From NCBI RefSeq assembly GCF_005484965.1, contig NZ_CP034036.1:4827703-4891702 (forward strand): a stretch of DNA of 64,000 nt. The letters run 5' to 3'. The notes beneath the pieces are model-generated. The model did not search any database, was not told where the DNA came from, and saw only the letters and a program-made list of their open reading frames with translations. Below are positions 1 through 8,874 of the stretch, piece after piece (within the stretch, counting starts at the first letter, position 1; each line of letters starts with the position of its first letter). The DNA comes from Brenneria nigrifluens DSM 30175 = ATCC 13028. Lineage in GTDB: Bacteria > Pseudomonadota > Gammaproteobacteria > Enterobacterales > Enterobacteriaceae. A program made the translations under genes and the position numbers.

Positions 1-146
1 CTGAGATTGACTTTTTCCGCCAGCGCTACATTGGATAGCGAGGCGTCCGCCTGCAAAAGGCGCAGGATGGCCGTATCGAAGCGATCCAGCTCATAGGATT
101 TCTTCTCCTCCGCGGGAGGGGTGACGATGGGGGATTTGGCTTTCAT
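1..146 (-). CDS. Lrp/AsnC-family transcriptional regulator, N-terminal part (cut by window edge)
   Basis: Only the first 48 or so codons are present; the gene runs off the left edge. The translation begins with a short charged leader and continues LDRFDTAILRLLQADASLS, the typical first helix of the winged-helix DNA-binding domain of Lrp/AsnC (feast/famine) regulators. The start is set by a GAGG Shine-Dalgarno sequence just upstream. It is divergent from the amino acid ABC operon that starts at 406, with 259 bp between them, so it may regulate that operon (inference). Family is clear; the ligand is unknown. Confidence 0.85.
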   Translation of the reverse strand, partial: MKAKSPIVTPPAEEKKSYELDRFDTAILRLLQADASLSNVALAEKVNL

Positions 147-405
147 GGCGGGTTTCCTCTGGGCGCCTGATAACGCATAAGGATAATAATTGCGCCATTA
201 AGGTATTTTTGGCAATTAAATAAGGGAAAGATCGCTTACGGCCGATAAAAAATTATAAAAACCTATCTCGATAAGCAACGACTGGCGGTTCGTCGTCATA
301 AACCACATGTAACATAAGGTTATATTATAGCTGTTTATGTTATTTCCCGCTTGTTCGCCCCGCTGATAGCCTACAATCAATATGTTAACTGGTTAGGGGC
401 AGGGA

Positions 406-1242
406 ATGAAGAATCGTATCGTGGCATTGGCGTTGCTGGCGGGTCTGGCTTCCGTTTCCGGAATGGCGCAGGCGGATAAGCTGGATGATATTCAAAAGGC
501 GGGCGTGGTTAAAATTGCGGTATTCGACAGCAATCCGCCGTTCGGTTTCGTTGATCCGCAAAGCAAAAAGCTGGTGGGTTACGATGTTGATATCGCCGAA
601 GAAATTGGTAAGGCGCTGGGGGTGAAGGTGGAACTGCGCGCCACTAACCCGGCGAACCGTATTCCGCTGTTAAGCTCCAAAAAGGTGGACCTGATTGCCG
701 CGAACTTCACCATTACCGATGAACGCGCCAAGCAGGTAAACTTCAGTATTCCTTATTTTGCCACCGGACAAAAATTCATCGCCCGCAAAGGCGTGCTGAA
801 AACTCCGGAAGACATTAAAGCGCTGCGTATCGGCGCGGATAAAGGCACGGTACAGGAAATCACCCTGCGCGAGCATTATCCCACCGCCAAAGTGATCTCC
901 TACGATGATACGCCGCTGGCGTTCGCCGCGCTGCGTAACGGTAATGTGCAGGCCATCACCCAGGACGATGCCAAACTAGTCGGCCTGCTGGCCAACGTAC
1001 CGGATGCCCAGAAAGCCGAGTTCGAAATTTCGCCTTTCAGCATCACCAAAGAGTACCAGGGCGTGGGTATTCCCAAAGGCGAGGAACGTTTGACGGAGAA
1101 AGTCAACGAAACTCTACTGAACCTGGAAAAACAGGGCACGGCGAAAACGATCTATGACCGCTGGTTCGGACCGCAGACAAAATCGTCCCAGCCGCGCGGC
1201 GACTTTACTTTCGCCCCCCTGGATCAACAGCCAAAAGCCTGA
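406..1242 (+). CDS. polar amino acid ABC transporter, periplasmic substrate-binding protein
   Basis: A 278-residue protein with a cleavable signal peptide (residues 1-23, cleavage after AQA) followed by a family 3 solute-binding fold (HisJ/GlnH type). Visible family motifs are the opening strand VVKIAVFDSNPPFGFVD, the GYDVDIAEEIGKALG segment and DLIAANFTITDERAKQVNFS. It would capture an amino acid in the periplasm for the two permeases encoded next (1374 and 2129). No ATPase gene follows, so energising depends on an ATPase encoded elsewhere, possibly the lone one at 34084. A hairpin after the gene probably keeps its expression above that of the permeases. Substrate unknown. Confidence 0.92.
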   Translation: MKNRIVALALLAGLASVSGMAQADKLDDIQKAGVVKIAVFDSNPPFGFVDPQSKKLVGYDVDIAEEIGKALGVKVELRATNPANRIPLLSSKKVDLIAANFTITDERAKQVNFSIPYFATGQKFIARKGVLKTPEDIKALRIGADKGTVQEITLREHYPTAKVISYDDTPLAFAALRNGNVQAITQDDAKLVGLLANVPDAQKAEFEISPFSITKEYQGVGIPKGEERLTEKVNETLLNLEKQGTAKTIYDRWFGPQTKSSQPRGDFTFAPLDQQPKA

Positions 1243-1309
1243 TTAACGCCATAATTTGCACTTAGACCCGCCGTGCGGGTATAACAGGATTTTGGCAGGT
1301 ATTCTCCCG

Positions 1310-1340
1310 GCCCTCTGCTTTGCAGGGGGCATTGTTGTTT
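1310..1340 (+). terminator. intra-operon hairpin (attenuator or partial terminator)
   Basis: Between the binding protein and the first permease there is a 9-bp stem (1310-1318 with 1322-1330, one T-G wobble, TTT loop) followed by the T-rich tract ATTGTTGTTT. A smaller hairpin (ACCCGC/GCGGGT) lies at 1266-1280. Such hairpins commonly make the binding protein more abundant than the membrane parts; that role is inferred here. Confidence 0.6.
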
Positions 1341-1373
1341 ATGACACGCGGCGTTTATGAAAATTAGTGACCT

Positions 1374-2126
1374 ATGAAACTGACCGACACGATACTGCAA
1401 TACGTCGAAGCCTGGCTGCTGGCTCCCCAATACCTCGGCTGGCTGTGGCAGGGTTTTCTGGTCACGTTATGGATTTCCCTCTGTACGATCATCCTGGCGA
1501 CGTCGCTGGGCTTCCTGCTGGCGGCGGCGCGAGACAGTCAACTGCGCCTACTGCGCTGGCCCGTTATGGCTTACAGCTCGCTATTCCGTAATACGCCGTT
1601 GCTGATACAGCTTTTTTTCTGGTACTTCGGCGCCGGTCAGCTATTTCCCTCGGAGATGATGCAGTGGCTTAACATGCCGCACGTCATCACGCTGCTGGGG
1701 ATGGGCGTGGTGTGGCCCTCGTTCGAGTTTCTCGCCGGACTGTTCGGCCTGACGCTCTATTCCAGCGCGTTTATCGCCGAAGAAATCCGCGCCGGTATCG
1801 GCGGCGTGGCGCGCGGACAAAAGTACGCGGCGCTGGCGCTGGGATTAACCGGATGGCAATCCATGCGCTATATCGTATTGCCGCAGGCCTTGAAAATCGC
1901 TCTGCCGCCGCTGCTGGGCCAGTATATGAACGTTATCAAGAACTCATCATTGGCGATGGCTATCGGCGTGGCCGAACTCTCTTATGCATCCCGTCAGGTG
2001 GAAACCGAAACCCTGCGCACCTTTCAGGCGTTCGGGGTGGCGACGTTCCTGTATATCGCGGTGATTGCGCTGATGGAGGGCTGGGGCATGTGGCGTCAGC
2101 AACGTAGCCGGGCCGGGGAGCGCTGA
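1374..2126 (+). CDS. amino acid ABC transporter permease (HisM/GlnP family)
   Basis: A 250-residue polytopic inner-membrane protein. It has the periplasmic loop and transmembrane pattern of polar amino acid permeases, including NTPLLIQLFFWYFG, and the cytoplasmic EAA-type coupling loop around residues 145-185 (ARGQKYAALALGLTGWQSMR then IVLPQALKIALPPLLGQ) that docks to the ATPase. The gene is two bases before the second permease, so the two are coupled and probably form a heterodimeric channel served by the binding protein at 406. Confidence 0.9.
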   Translation: MKLTDTILQYVEAWLLAPQYLGWLWQGFLVTLWISLCTIILATSLGFLLAAARDSQLRLLRWPVMAYSSLFRNTPLLIQLFFWYFGAGQLFPSEMMQWLNMPHVITLLGMGVVWPSFEFLAGLFGLTLYSSAFIAEEIRAGIGGVARGQKYAALALGLTGWQSMRYIVLPQALKIALPPLLGQYMNVIKNSSLAMAIGVAELSYASRQVETETLRTFQAFGVATFLYIAVIALMEGWGMWRQQRSRAGER

Positions 2127-2128
2127 AA

Positions 2129-2857
2129 ATGGATTTCACCATTATTTACGACAACTTCAGTTACCTTATGTGGGGCCGGTTTCCGGACGGCCCGCCGGGC
2201 GGGGCGGCGCTTACGCTGGTGATTAGCCTGCTGGCGGGGTTGGCCTCCGCCGTGCTGGGAACCCTCCTCGGGGTGGCGCTGGCGATGTCCCGCGGCTGGT
2301 GCGCGGCGCTGCTGGCGATGGTTCTCGGTTTTTTCCGCGCCATTCCGGTCATCATGCTGATTTTCTGGACCTACTTCCTGCTCCCCATTCTGTTCGGCGT
2401 CGAGATTCCTGAAATTACCACCGTGGTCTGCGCTCTGGCGCTGATTGCGTCGGCTTATCTGGCGCATGGGGTGAAAGCGGGGATCGTGGCGATTGGCCGC
2501 GGTCAGTGGCAGGCCGGGTTATCTCTGGGCTTCAATCGCTGGCGGGTGCTGTGGCATATTGTTTTGCCGCAGGCGCTGAGGATGATGGTGCCGTCTTTTA
2601 TCAACCAGTGGGTTTCGCTGATTAAGGATACTTCGCTGGCGTACATCGTGGGGGTGGGCGAACTGACGTTTTTAGCCACCCAGGTGAACAATCGCAGCAT
2701 GGTTTATCCCATGGAGGTTTTCCTGTTCGTCGCGCTGGTCTATTTTGTTTTTTGCCTGTCGCTTGAGCTGCTGGCGAACGGGCTTAACAAGCGTTTCAGC
2801 CGGCAGGAAAAGCCGCTAAAACGCTCATGGCTATGGCGGCGTAACCGGCCGGCCTGA
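2129..2857 (+). CDS. amino acid ABC transporter permease (HisQ/GlnP family)
   Basis: A 242-residue membrane protein, partner of the preceding permease. Visible features are FFRAIPVIMLIFWTYFLLP in the membrane part and the EAA-like loop GRGQWQAGLSLGFNRWRVLW followed by IVLPQALRMMVPSFINQWV. The C-terminus is basic and cytoplasmic. It closes the operon begun at 406; 124 bp downstream begins adeP, a separate gene. No ATPase gene accompanies the set. Confidence 0.9.
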   Translation: MDFTIIYDNFSYLMWGRFPDGPPGGAALTLVISLLAGLASAVLGTLLGVALAMSRGWCAALLAMVLGFFRAIPVIMLIFWTYFLLPILFGVEIPEITTVVCALALIASAYLAHGVKAGIVAIGRGQWQAGLSLGFNRWRVLWHIVLPQALRMMVPSFINQWVSLIKDTSLAYIVGVGELTFLATQVNNRSMVYPMEVFLFVALVYFVFCLSLELLANGLNKRFSRQEKPLKRSWLWRRNRPA

Positions 2858-2981
2858 TGCCATCGGGCGACAATAGCCGCCGTCATTATGGAATGAAAAA
2901 AAGTGGGGGAATCAGCGTTAATGCGCGCCATTTTGTTATAGGATACCCGAAAACCATTATCCCCTCTTTGGAACGCTGACA

Positions 2982-4319
2982 ATGAATAAATCACAATCGG
3001 GCCATGTCGCCGAGCAAGGCCTGCTGGAGCGTGTGTTTAAACTGACACAACACGGCACCACCGCGCGGACGGAAACGATAGCGGGCTTCACCACCTTTTT
3101 GACCATGGTATACATCGTGTTCGTCAACCCGCAGATTTTGGGCGTGGCGGGCATGGATACCAGCGCCGTTTTTGTCACCACCTGTTTGATCGCCGCCTTC
3201 GGCAGCATCCTGATGGGGCTGTTGGCGAACCTGCCCGTGGCGCTGGCGCCGGCCATGGGGCTGAACGCCTTTTTTGCTTTCGTCGTCGTCGGGGCGATGG
3301 GGCTTTCATGGCAGGTCGCCATGGGCGCGATTTTCTGGGGCGCAATCGGTTTCCTGTTGCTGACCATTTTCCAGATCCGTTACTGGATGATCGCCAATAT
3401 TCCGCTCAGCCTGCGGCTGGGCATCGCCAGTGGCATCGGGCTGTTTATCGCCATGATGGGGCTGAAGAACGCCGGCATTATCGTTTCCAATCCAGAGACG
3501 CTGGTCGCCGTGGGTGATTTGACCTCGCACGGCGTTTTGCTGGGCGCGCTGGGCTTCTTCATTATCGCGGCTCTCGCCTCGCGCCATATCCACGCCGCGG
3601 TACTGATTTCAATTGTGGTGACCACCTCGATCGGTTTGCTGCTCGGCGACGTCAAGTTTAGCGGCGTTTTCTCGATGCCGCCGAGCATCACCACCGTGGT
3701 CGGGCAGGTTGATTTGGCGGGAGCGTTGAATTTGGGGCTTTCCGGGGTGATTTTTTCCTTTATGCTGGTCAACCTGTTCGACTCTTCCGGAACCCTGATT
3801 GGGGTAACGGACAAGGCCGGTCTGGTCGATTCCCGCGGCAAATTTCCCCGCATGAAGCAGGCGCTGTATGTGGATAGCGTTAGCTCCGTCGCCGGGGCTT
3901 TTCTCGGCACCTCGTCGGTTACCGCCTATATCGAAAGCTCTTCCGGCGTTTCCGTCGGCGGGCGCACCGGCCTGACCGCGGTGATTGTCGGCCTGTTGTT
4001 CCTGCTGGTTATTTTCCTGTCGCCGCTGGCGGGGATGGTGCCCGCTTACGCCGCCGCAGGCGCGCTGATCTACGTTGGCGTATTGATGACGTCAAGCCTG
4101 GCGCGGGTTAAATGGGATGATTTGACCGAAGCCGTCCCGGCCTTTATTACCGCGGTGATGATGCCGTTCAGCTTCTCGATCACCGAAGGGATTGCGCTGG
4201 GCTTTATTTCTTACTGCGTGATGAAGCTGGCGACGGGACGCTGGCGCGAAATCAGCCCCTGCGTAATTGTGGTGGCGCTGCTGTTCCTGTTGAAAATCGT
4301 TTTTATCGACGGGCACTGA
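2982..4319 (+). CDS. adeP: adenine permease, NCS2/AzgA-like family
   Basis: A 445-residue, very hydrophobic transporter that closely matches E. coli AdeP (PurP/YieG) over its whole length. It shares the N-terminal ARTETIAGFTTFLTMVYIVF, the ALAPAMGLNAFFAF segment and TSSVTAYIESSSGVSVGGRT, which belongs to the substrate-binding core of the family. It takes up adenine by proton symport across the inner membrane. In E. coli the gene also sits beside yieE in the mnmE neighbourhood, so this is an ancestral position. A G/C-rich inverted repeat (4334-4352) follows, convergent with yieE. Confidence 0.95.
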   Translation: MNKSQSGHVAEQGLLERVFKLTQHGTTARTETIAGFTTFLTMVYIVFVNPQILGVAGMDTSAVFVTTCLIAAFGSILMGLLANLPVALAPAMGLNAFFAFVVVGAMGLSWQVAMGAIFWGAIGFLLLTIFQIRYWMIANIPLSLRLGIASGIGLFIAMMGLKNAGIIVSNPETLVAVGDLTSHGVLLGALGFFIIAALASRHIHAAVLISIVVTTSIGLLLGDVKFSGVFSMPPSITTVVGQVDLAGALNLGLSGVIFSFMLVNLFDSSGTLIGVTDKAGLVDSRGKFPRMKQALYVDSVSSVAGAFLGTSSVTAYIESSSGVSVGGRTGLTAVIVGLLFLLVIFLSPLAGMVPAYAAAGALIYVGVLMTSSLARVKWDDLTEAVPAFITAVMMPFSFSITEGIALGFISYCVMKLATGRWREISPCVIVVALLFLLKIVFIDGH

Positions 4320-4354
4320 TCTTTGAATGAACCGGGGGGGCGACCGTCCCCCTG

Positions 4355-5086
4355 CTACTGCGATATCGCGGATGCCGCTTTTTCTGCGCTATGGCTGGTC
4401 AGTTTCATATAACGCGGCGGCGGCCGCTGTTGCCGCCCGATTTCCCCGGTTTTCTTCATGCCCGACCCCGTAGCGTACGTCCACATCACCAGCCGGTTAA
4501 GCGCCGGGACGTGCGCGCACGCCCAGGCGAGATAATCATCGATATCGCTCATGACTTCAACGGCTGGAAAGTAGTCGGAGCGCAGGCGCCCCGACGCCGG
4601 GTGAAGCTTGAGACTTTCCGCCCGGCACCCGTTCGAGCGTGGAATTTTCATCAGCGACCGGCGAATCGTGCCCAACTGAGTGGCGGCCTCCAGGGGGTCG
4701 TGTTGCGCCTCGATCCAGGCTTTTTCCGCCGCGGTCGGCGTTGGCGTATGGGGCGATGTGTTGATATTGACTATCTCGATATCCATACCGACGTCGCCTT
4801 CTTCGCTCATCAGAATGGCAATGGTATTTCCGGCGTAGCCCAGGCTGAAATTAGGCAGGTTGGGATCGGCGAAATAGGGGCGTCCATCCGCAGAGGCAAG
4901 CAGTGTGGGCAATCGCGGATAGCCGAGAAAATAACACATCATCTCAGCCAGCAACGCCCGGCTTTTTAGATAGCGCTCGCGGCGTTTGGCGGAAAAACCC
5001 TGCGTTGATGCAATGAGCTCGTCTGGCAGTCTTTGTAGATCGGGAAGGGCTTCCGTACTTGTCCACCTGACAAAATGGCAGGTCAT
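4355..5086 (-). CDS. yieE: YieE-like phosphopantetheinyl transferase
   Basis: A 243-residue 4'-phosphopantetheinyl-transferase-superfamily protein. The start at 5086 (MTCHFVRW) has a GGAG Shine-Dalgarno nine bases upstream; the open frame extends further but the extra part is AT-rich and unlike the family. Visible motifs are LPNFSLGYAGN and the metal-binding GDVGMDIE. In the helix where other family members have WxxKE, this protein has TIRRSLMK, which from memory resembles the TLRRSVLK of E. coli YieE, so it may be a property of this subgroup rather than damage. It would activate a carrier protein by adding the pantetheine arm; its partner is unknown. It is convergent with adeP. Confidence 0.82.
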   Translation of the reverse strand: MTCHFVRWTSTEALPDLQRLPDELIASTQGFSAKRRERYLKSRALLAEMMCYFLGYPRLPTLLASADGRPYFADPNLPNFSLGYAGNTIAILMSEEGDVGMDIEIVNINTSPHTPTPTAAEKAWIEAQHDPLEAATQLGTIRRSLMKIPRSNGCRAESLKLHPASGRLRSDYFPAVEVMSDIDDYLAWACAHVPALNRLVMWTYATGSGMKKTGEIGRQQRPPPRYMKLTSHSAEKAASAISQ

Positions 5087-5223
5087 GGGTTCACTCCGTG
5101 AGGACGATAAATTTTGATCATGTTTAAATATATAATAGATGCATATTATCAGACTAAAATATGAACTAAATAAAAATAAATGGATAAATCGGCGATTATT
5201 ATCCATGAATCACAATTTTCTTC

Positions 5224-5258
5224 CGAAATACCATTTTTTATCGAAAAATGGTATTTCG
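5224..5258. repeat. 15-bp perfect inverted repeat (hairpin) after the ygfS-like gene
   Basis: The sequence CGAAATACCATTTTT at 5224-5238 pairs exactly with 5244-5258 across a five-base loop. It lies six bases beyond the stop codon of the ygfS-like gene and in the yieE upstream region. It could end the minus-strand oxidoreductase operon, although no clean T-tract follows on that strand; it could also act as an operator. Confidence 0.6.
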
Positions 5259-5264
5259 CCGGCG

Positions 5265-5801
5265 CTACAGTAAGCGAATGTCCCCATTGCCCCGCGCCGA
5301 GCGCAGTTGCTTTTCATGGACCCGCCGCTGCAATTCGTCCGGCGTAACCAGCCGCAGAGCCGCGGTAGGACACACGCGCACGCAGGAAGGGCCGGCGGCG
5401 ACACCGGCGCACAAATCGCATTTGTGCGCTTCACTTCTCAGCGTCCTGTGTGGTTCGTCCTCCTGGCCGCTTTCCCTGATGACCACGTTAATCGCGCCAA
5501 AAGGGCAGGCAATCACACAGCTTTTGCAACCGATGCAGCGTGACTGGATAACCTGAATGCCGTTGCGATCGCGCACCAGCGCGTCTTGCGGGCAGACGGC
5601 GGCGCAGGGCGCGTTCTCACACTGATGACAGAGCACGGGTACGCTGACGTTGGCGTTTTTTATCACTTTTAAACGGGGAAAAAAGTGCGTGGATCGCAGT
5701 GTGGCGCTGTCGCCGCCGGCGTGGGCCACCGCGCATGCTATTTCGCAGGTCCGGCAGCCGATGCACTTCTGCGCATCGGCGATAACGAATTGATTAATCA
5801 T
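5265..5801 (-). CDS. ygfS: ferredoxin-type 4Fe-4S protein (YgfS/HydN-like)
   Basis: A 178-residue electron carrier. The real start is at 5801, overlapping the stop of the upstream gene as ATGA, so the two are translationally coupled. It contains repeated four-cysteine clusters: CIGCRTCEIACAVAH near the N-terminus, CHQCENAPCAAVCPQDAL in the middle, CIGCKSCVIACPFGAI next, and CDLCAGVAAGPSCVRVCPT near the C-terminus, about four 4Fe-4S centres. It would pass electrons to or from the AegA/YgfT-like flavoprotein encoded just upstream. In E. coli, homologues of this pair (aegA, ygfT/uacF) have been tied to urate degradation at low oxygen. Confidence 0.85.
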   Translation of the reverse strand: MINQFVIADAQKCIGCRTCEIACAVAHAGGDSATLRSTHFFPRLKVIKNANVSVPVLCHQCENAPCAAVCPQDALVRDRNGIQVIQSRCIGCKSCVIACPFGAINVVIRESGQEDEPHRTLRSEAHKCDLCAGVAAGPSCVRVCPTAALRLVTPDELQRRVHEKQLRSARGNGDIRLL

Positions 5802-7819
5802 GGCGTTTCCTCCGGGGATGCGTTGACATCGGCCGTCGGCGATATTGCCGCGCCCGCAGACGTAGCGGATGTTAATCTCATCATTTCCAGCATCCCCATG
5901 GCGGCTTTGCGGCCGTCGGCAATCGCCGTCACCACCAGATCGGCGCCGCGTACGGCGTCGCCGCCGGCAAAAATCTGCGGATGGTTGGTCTGGCAGGGGA
6001 AGCGGCCGACGGCCGGCGCGGTAATATGCCCCCATCTGTCCAGGCTGACGTTCGCCTCTTCAAGCCAGGGCATACTGTGGGCCTGAAAGCCGAAGGCGAT
6101 AATGACGGCATCGGCGGGCTGCACAAATTCAGATCCGGGGACAGGACGGGGACGGCGGCGTCCGCTGGCATCGGGGACGCCCAGTTCCGTACGCACCAGC
6201 TCGATGCCGCACACCTCCCCCTGCTCATTCAGGCAAATTTCCTGCGGCTGTACGTTGAACATAAAATCAACGCCTTCCTCGCGGGAGTTTTTTACCTCTT
6301 TTTTCGAACCCGGCATATTGGCCTCATCGCGGCGATAGGCGCAGGTAACCGATACCGCTCCCTGACGGATCGAGGTACGCAGACAGTCCATCGCCGTGTC
6401 TCCGCCCCCCAGCACCACGACTTTTTTGCCCGCCATTGAAATATAGGGCTCGTCTTCCAGCTCGGGTAACCCCATCACGCGTTTGGTGTTGGCAATCAGA
6501 AAAGGCAGCGCCGCGAATACCCCCGGCGCGTCTTCGTTTTCCAGGCCGGCTTTCATCGAACGATAGGTTCCCACCCCGACAAAGACGCTGTCGAACTCCT
6601 GCAGGATGTGAGTCAGGGAGATATCCTTGCCCACTTCGGCATTCAGGCGAAATTCGATGCCCATCTTGCTGAAGATCCCCCGGCGGCGGGCTAAAACCTG
6701 TTTATCCAACTTGAAAGGCGGGATGCCGAACGTCAGTAGCCCGCCAATTTCAGGATGGCGATCGAACACCACGGCCTGAACGCCATTGCGCGTCAGCACG
6801 TCGGCGCAGGCCAGTCCGGCCGGGCCGGCGCCGATAATGGCGGCCCGTTTGCCGCTTGACCCGACGCGGCTCATATCGGGGGTCCATCCCATTTCCAGCG
6901 CGGTGTCGGTAATGTAGCGCTCAATGTTGCCGACGGTGACCGCGCCATACTCCTTGCCCAGCGTACAGGCGCCCTCGCATAAGCGATCCTGCGGGCATAC
7001 CCGGCCGCAGATTTCCGGCAGGCTGCTGGTCTGGTGCGACAACTCGACTGCGTCCAGGATCCGTCCTTGTTTGGCCAGGCTCAGCAGCGCGGGGATGTTG
7101 TTATGCAGCGGGCAGGTCCACTCGCAGATGGCGTGTTTGCCGCAGGAGAGGCAGCGGTCGGCCTGATCCTGCGTCTGTTGAGGCGTAAAGCCGTGGTAAA
7201 TTTCGTCAAATGTGGTTTTGCGCCGCGGCAGAGGCTTTTTCTCAGCGTCGAGACGCGGCCAGTTTTTTCGTTTATACAGCGGATTGCTCTCGGCGGCTTT
7301 AAGCGCCGGGGCGGCGTGTTGCCAGGGAGAGGCGGTGCGCAACGCCATGCTTTGCTGTTTTTCCCGGCGGCGGCTTTCCAGCGTTTGCTCGCTGATTAAG
7401 CGCAGCGCCTGGGTCGGGCAGGCTGCTACGCAGGCTTGCCCTTGCGGTCTGCCCGCGCACAGATCGCATTTATGCGCCATAGCGGCGTCATTGGCCGCGT
7501 CCGTCACCACGGATACGGCGCCAAACGGGCAGGCCAGCACGCAGTTTTTACAACCGATGCATTTTTCTTCGATGATTTGAATACTGTCGTCTTGCTGCGC
7601 CAGCGCCTGGGTGGGGCAGGCGCTGGCGCAGGGCGCATCTTCACAATGGTGGCAGGTGACCGCGGAACGCAGGCCTGGCGTATTGAACGCTTTTATTCTG
7701 GGCTGGAACATTCCGGCGCTGGTTGGATATTGATCGTTGTTGTGTGAAATAACGCAGGCGATTTCGCAAGCGCGGCAACCAATGCAATCCTGAGAATTTG
7801 CAATAACGAATCTATTCAT
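5798..7819 (-). CDS. aegA: AegA/YgfT-like iron-sulfur flavoprotein oxidoreductase
   Basis: A 673-residue protein; the start at 7819 has a clear GAGGAAG ribosome-binding site. The first 160 residues form a polyferredoxin domain with several CxxCxxC clusters. The rest is a glutamate-synthase small-subunit (GltD)-like module: a CLSCGKHAICEWTCP cluster region, the FAD-binding GAGPAGLACADVL, and the NADPH-binding VVLGGGDTAMDCLRTS. Fusion of a ferredoxin domain to GltD is characteristic of E. coli AegA and YgfT (UacF), which take part in low-oxygen urate breakdown. The paralogues cannot be told apart by eye, so the symbol is tentative. It is coupled to the ygfS-like gene. Confidence 0.85.
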   Translation of the reverse strand: MNRFVIANSQDCIGCRACEIACVISHNNDQYPTSAGMFQPRIKAFNTPGLRSAVTCHHCEDAPCASACPTQALAQQDDSIQIIEEKCIGCKNCVLACPFGAVSVVTDAANDAAMAHKCDLCAGRPQGQACVAACPTQALRLISEQTLESRRREKQQSMALRTASPWQHAAPALKAAESNPLYKRKNWPRLDAEKKPLPRRKTTFDEIYHGFTPQQTQDQADRCLSCGKHAICEWTCPLHNNIPALLSLAKQGRILDAVELSHQTSSLPEICGRVCPQDRLCEGACTLGKEYGAVTVGNIERYITDTALEMGWTPDMSRVGSSGKRAAIIGAGPAGLACADVLTRNGVQAVVFDRHPEIGGLLTFGIPPFKLDKQVLARRRGIFSKMGIEFRLNAEVGKDISLTHILQEFDSVFVGVGTYRSMKAGLENEDAPGVFAALPFLIANTKRVMGLPELEDEPYISMAGKKVVVLGGGDTAMDCLRTSIRQGAVSVTCAYRRDEANMPGSKKEVKNSREEGVDFMFNVQPQEICLNEQGEVCGIELVRTELGVPDASGRRRPRPVPGSEFVQPADAVIIAFGFQAHSMPWLEEANVSLDRWGHITAPAVGRFPCQTNHPQIFAGGDAVRGADLVVTAIADGRKAAMGMLEMMRLTSATSAGAAISPTADVNASPEETP

Positions 7820-8307
7820 AACTTCCTCTTCCGACTCCATTACCGGTAAAGAACACAGAAGCGTCTCAGCCCAACGCCGCCAGACCGGCTTGCCGTTGCG
7901 GCGTAGTTATCCATCAGATATAAGCGTTTGCTTAGATCCGCATCGGTAGCCTCTGATTTTTGGCGTTCGATTTTTTATCTGGTCACCCAGAAAATGGTTT
8001 GGAAGGGGTTGGTATGGATCTCGTCAGGAGAAAATACAACTATCCCCATTTTACTCTGGTTCCAATTAATTTGGGGGATGTCCCCCATTTATTGCTTCTC
8101 ATCCTAATGATTTCGGTAGGCTGTTACTTTGATGTAGGACATGTAACCAGTCGGTTAATGCAAAATAATGTGGTGAAAAATATTGAATCGATTCAGTTGG
8201 TTGTGTATTTACATTCAGGTAACAGCCGTACCAGATATCATCTTGTTTTTATCCCATTTATCGGGTTGATTGAACACGATGTTGCGCCGTGCGGCGGGTG
8301 CAAGGGG
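7820..8307. other. 488-bp intergenic region upstream of the aegA-like gene
   Basis: No convincing gene is present; an open frame at 7960-8493 on the plus strand runs through the ohr gene and is not protein-like. The region should hold the promoter of the aegA-ygfS pair. It contains several inverted repeats: ACGCCGC/GCGGCGT near 7880-7910, GGGGGATGTCCCCC around 8080, TAACC-AGTC-GGTTA around 8142-8156, and a widely spaced pair GGCTGTTAC (8119-8127) and GTAACAGCC (8219-8227). None could be assigned to a known regulator. Confidence 0.5.
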
Positions 8308-8733
8308 TCAGACTACCGTGAGCGTGACATCAATATTGTTGCGGGTGGCATTCGAGTAGGGGCAAACCACGTGCGCTTTCTTCACCAATTCTTCAGTTTT
8401 GGCCTTATCAAAGCCCGGAACGGTGATTTTCAGCTCGACTTCAATACCGAAGCCGGTGGCGATCTTGCCGATACCGACGCTGCCTTCGATTGACGTTTCG
8501 GACGGGAGTGAGACTTTCTCACTTGAGGCCACGCTCTTCAGCGCGCCAAGAAAGCAGGCGGAGTAACCCGCGGCAAACAGCTGTTCGGGGTTTGTCCCCT
8601 CACCGCCGCTACCGCCCAGCTCTTTGGGCACATCCAGCTTGACGTCGAGATGTTTGTCTGAGGAAACCGCGCGGCCGTCACGCCCACCGGTGGCTTTAGC
8701 ATGTGCAACATAGAGAACTTTTTCGATAGACAT
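8308..8733 (-). CDS. ohr: organic hydroperoxide resistance protein (Ohr, OsmC superfamily)
   Basis: A 141-residue cytoplasmic thiol peroxidase that reduces organic hydroperoxides. Both catalytic cysteines are visible in family context: YSACFLGAL at about residue 60 and HVVCPYSNATRNN near residue 123. The family-typical GGSGGEGTNPEQLFAAGY precedes the first. Length is normal for Ohr. No OhrR regulator is adjacent; the next gene upstream is a HxlR-type regulator that more likely belongs to qorB. Confidence 0.94.
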   Translation of the reverse strand: MSIEKVLYVAHAKATGGRDGRAVSSDKHLDVKLDVPKELGGSGGEGTNPEQLFAAGYSACFLGALKSVASSEKVSLPSETSIEGSVGIGKIATGFGIEVELKITVPGFDKAKTEELVKKAHVVCPYSNATRNNIDVTLTVV

Positions 8734-8874
8734 AATTTTTCCTGTGGTTTACGAGAACACCATTAAGCATAGACCATGACGGCGCGCTATGTGGCGTGGA
8801 GTCGGGCGGCAAAGCACAGGTCCTTGATACGTTTAATCGATCGGGTAACGCCGCAGGGGGGCTGCGCCCGGCGA

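Noticed and set aside
1357..1377. Six-codon mini-frame overlapping the first permease start (ATGA)
   Set aside because: No ribosome-binding site before it and too short to judge; likely chance.
4334..4352. G-run/C-run hairpin between adeP and yieE as terminator
   Set aside because: The stem is real but there is no T-tract on either side, so a terminator cannot be supported.
7960..8493. 177-codon plus-strand open frame
   Set aside because: It runs through the ohr gene on the opposite strand, lacks a plausible ribosome-binding site and does not look like any protein family.
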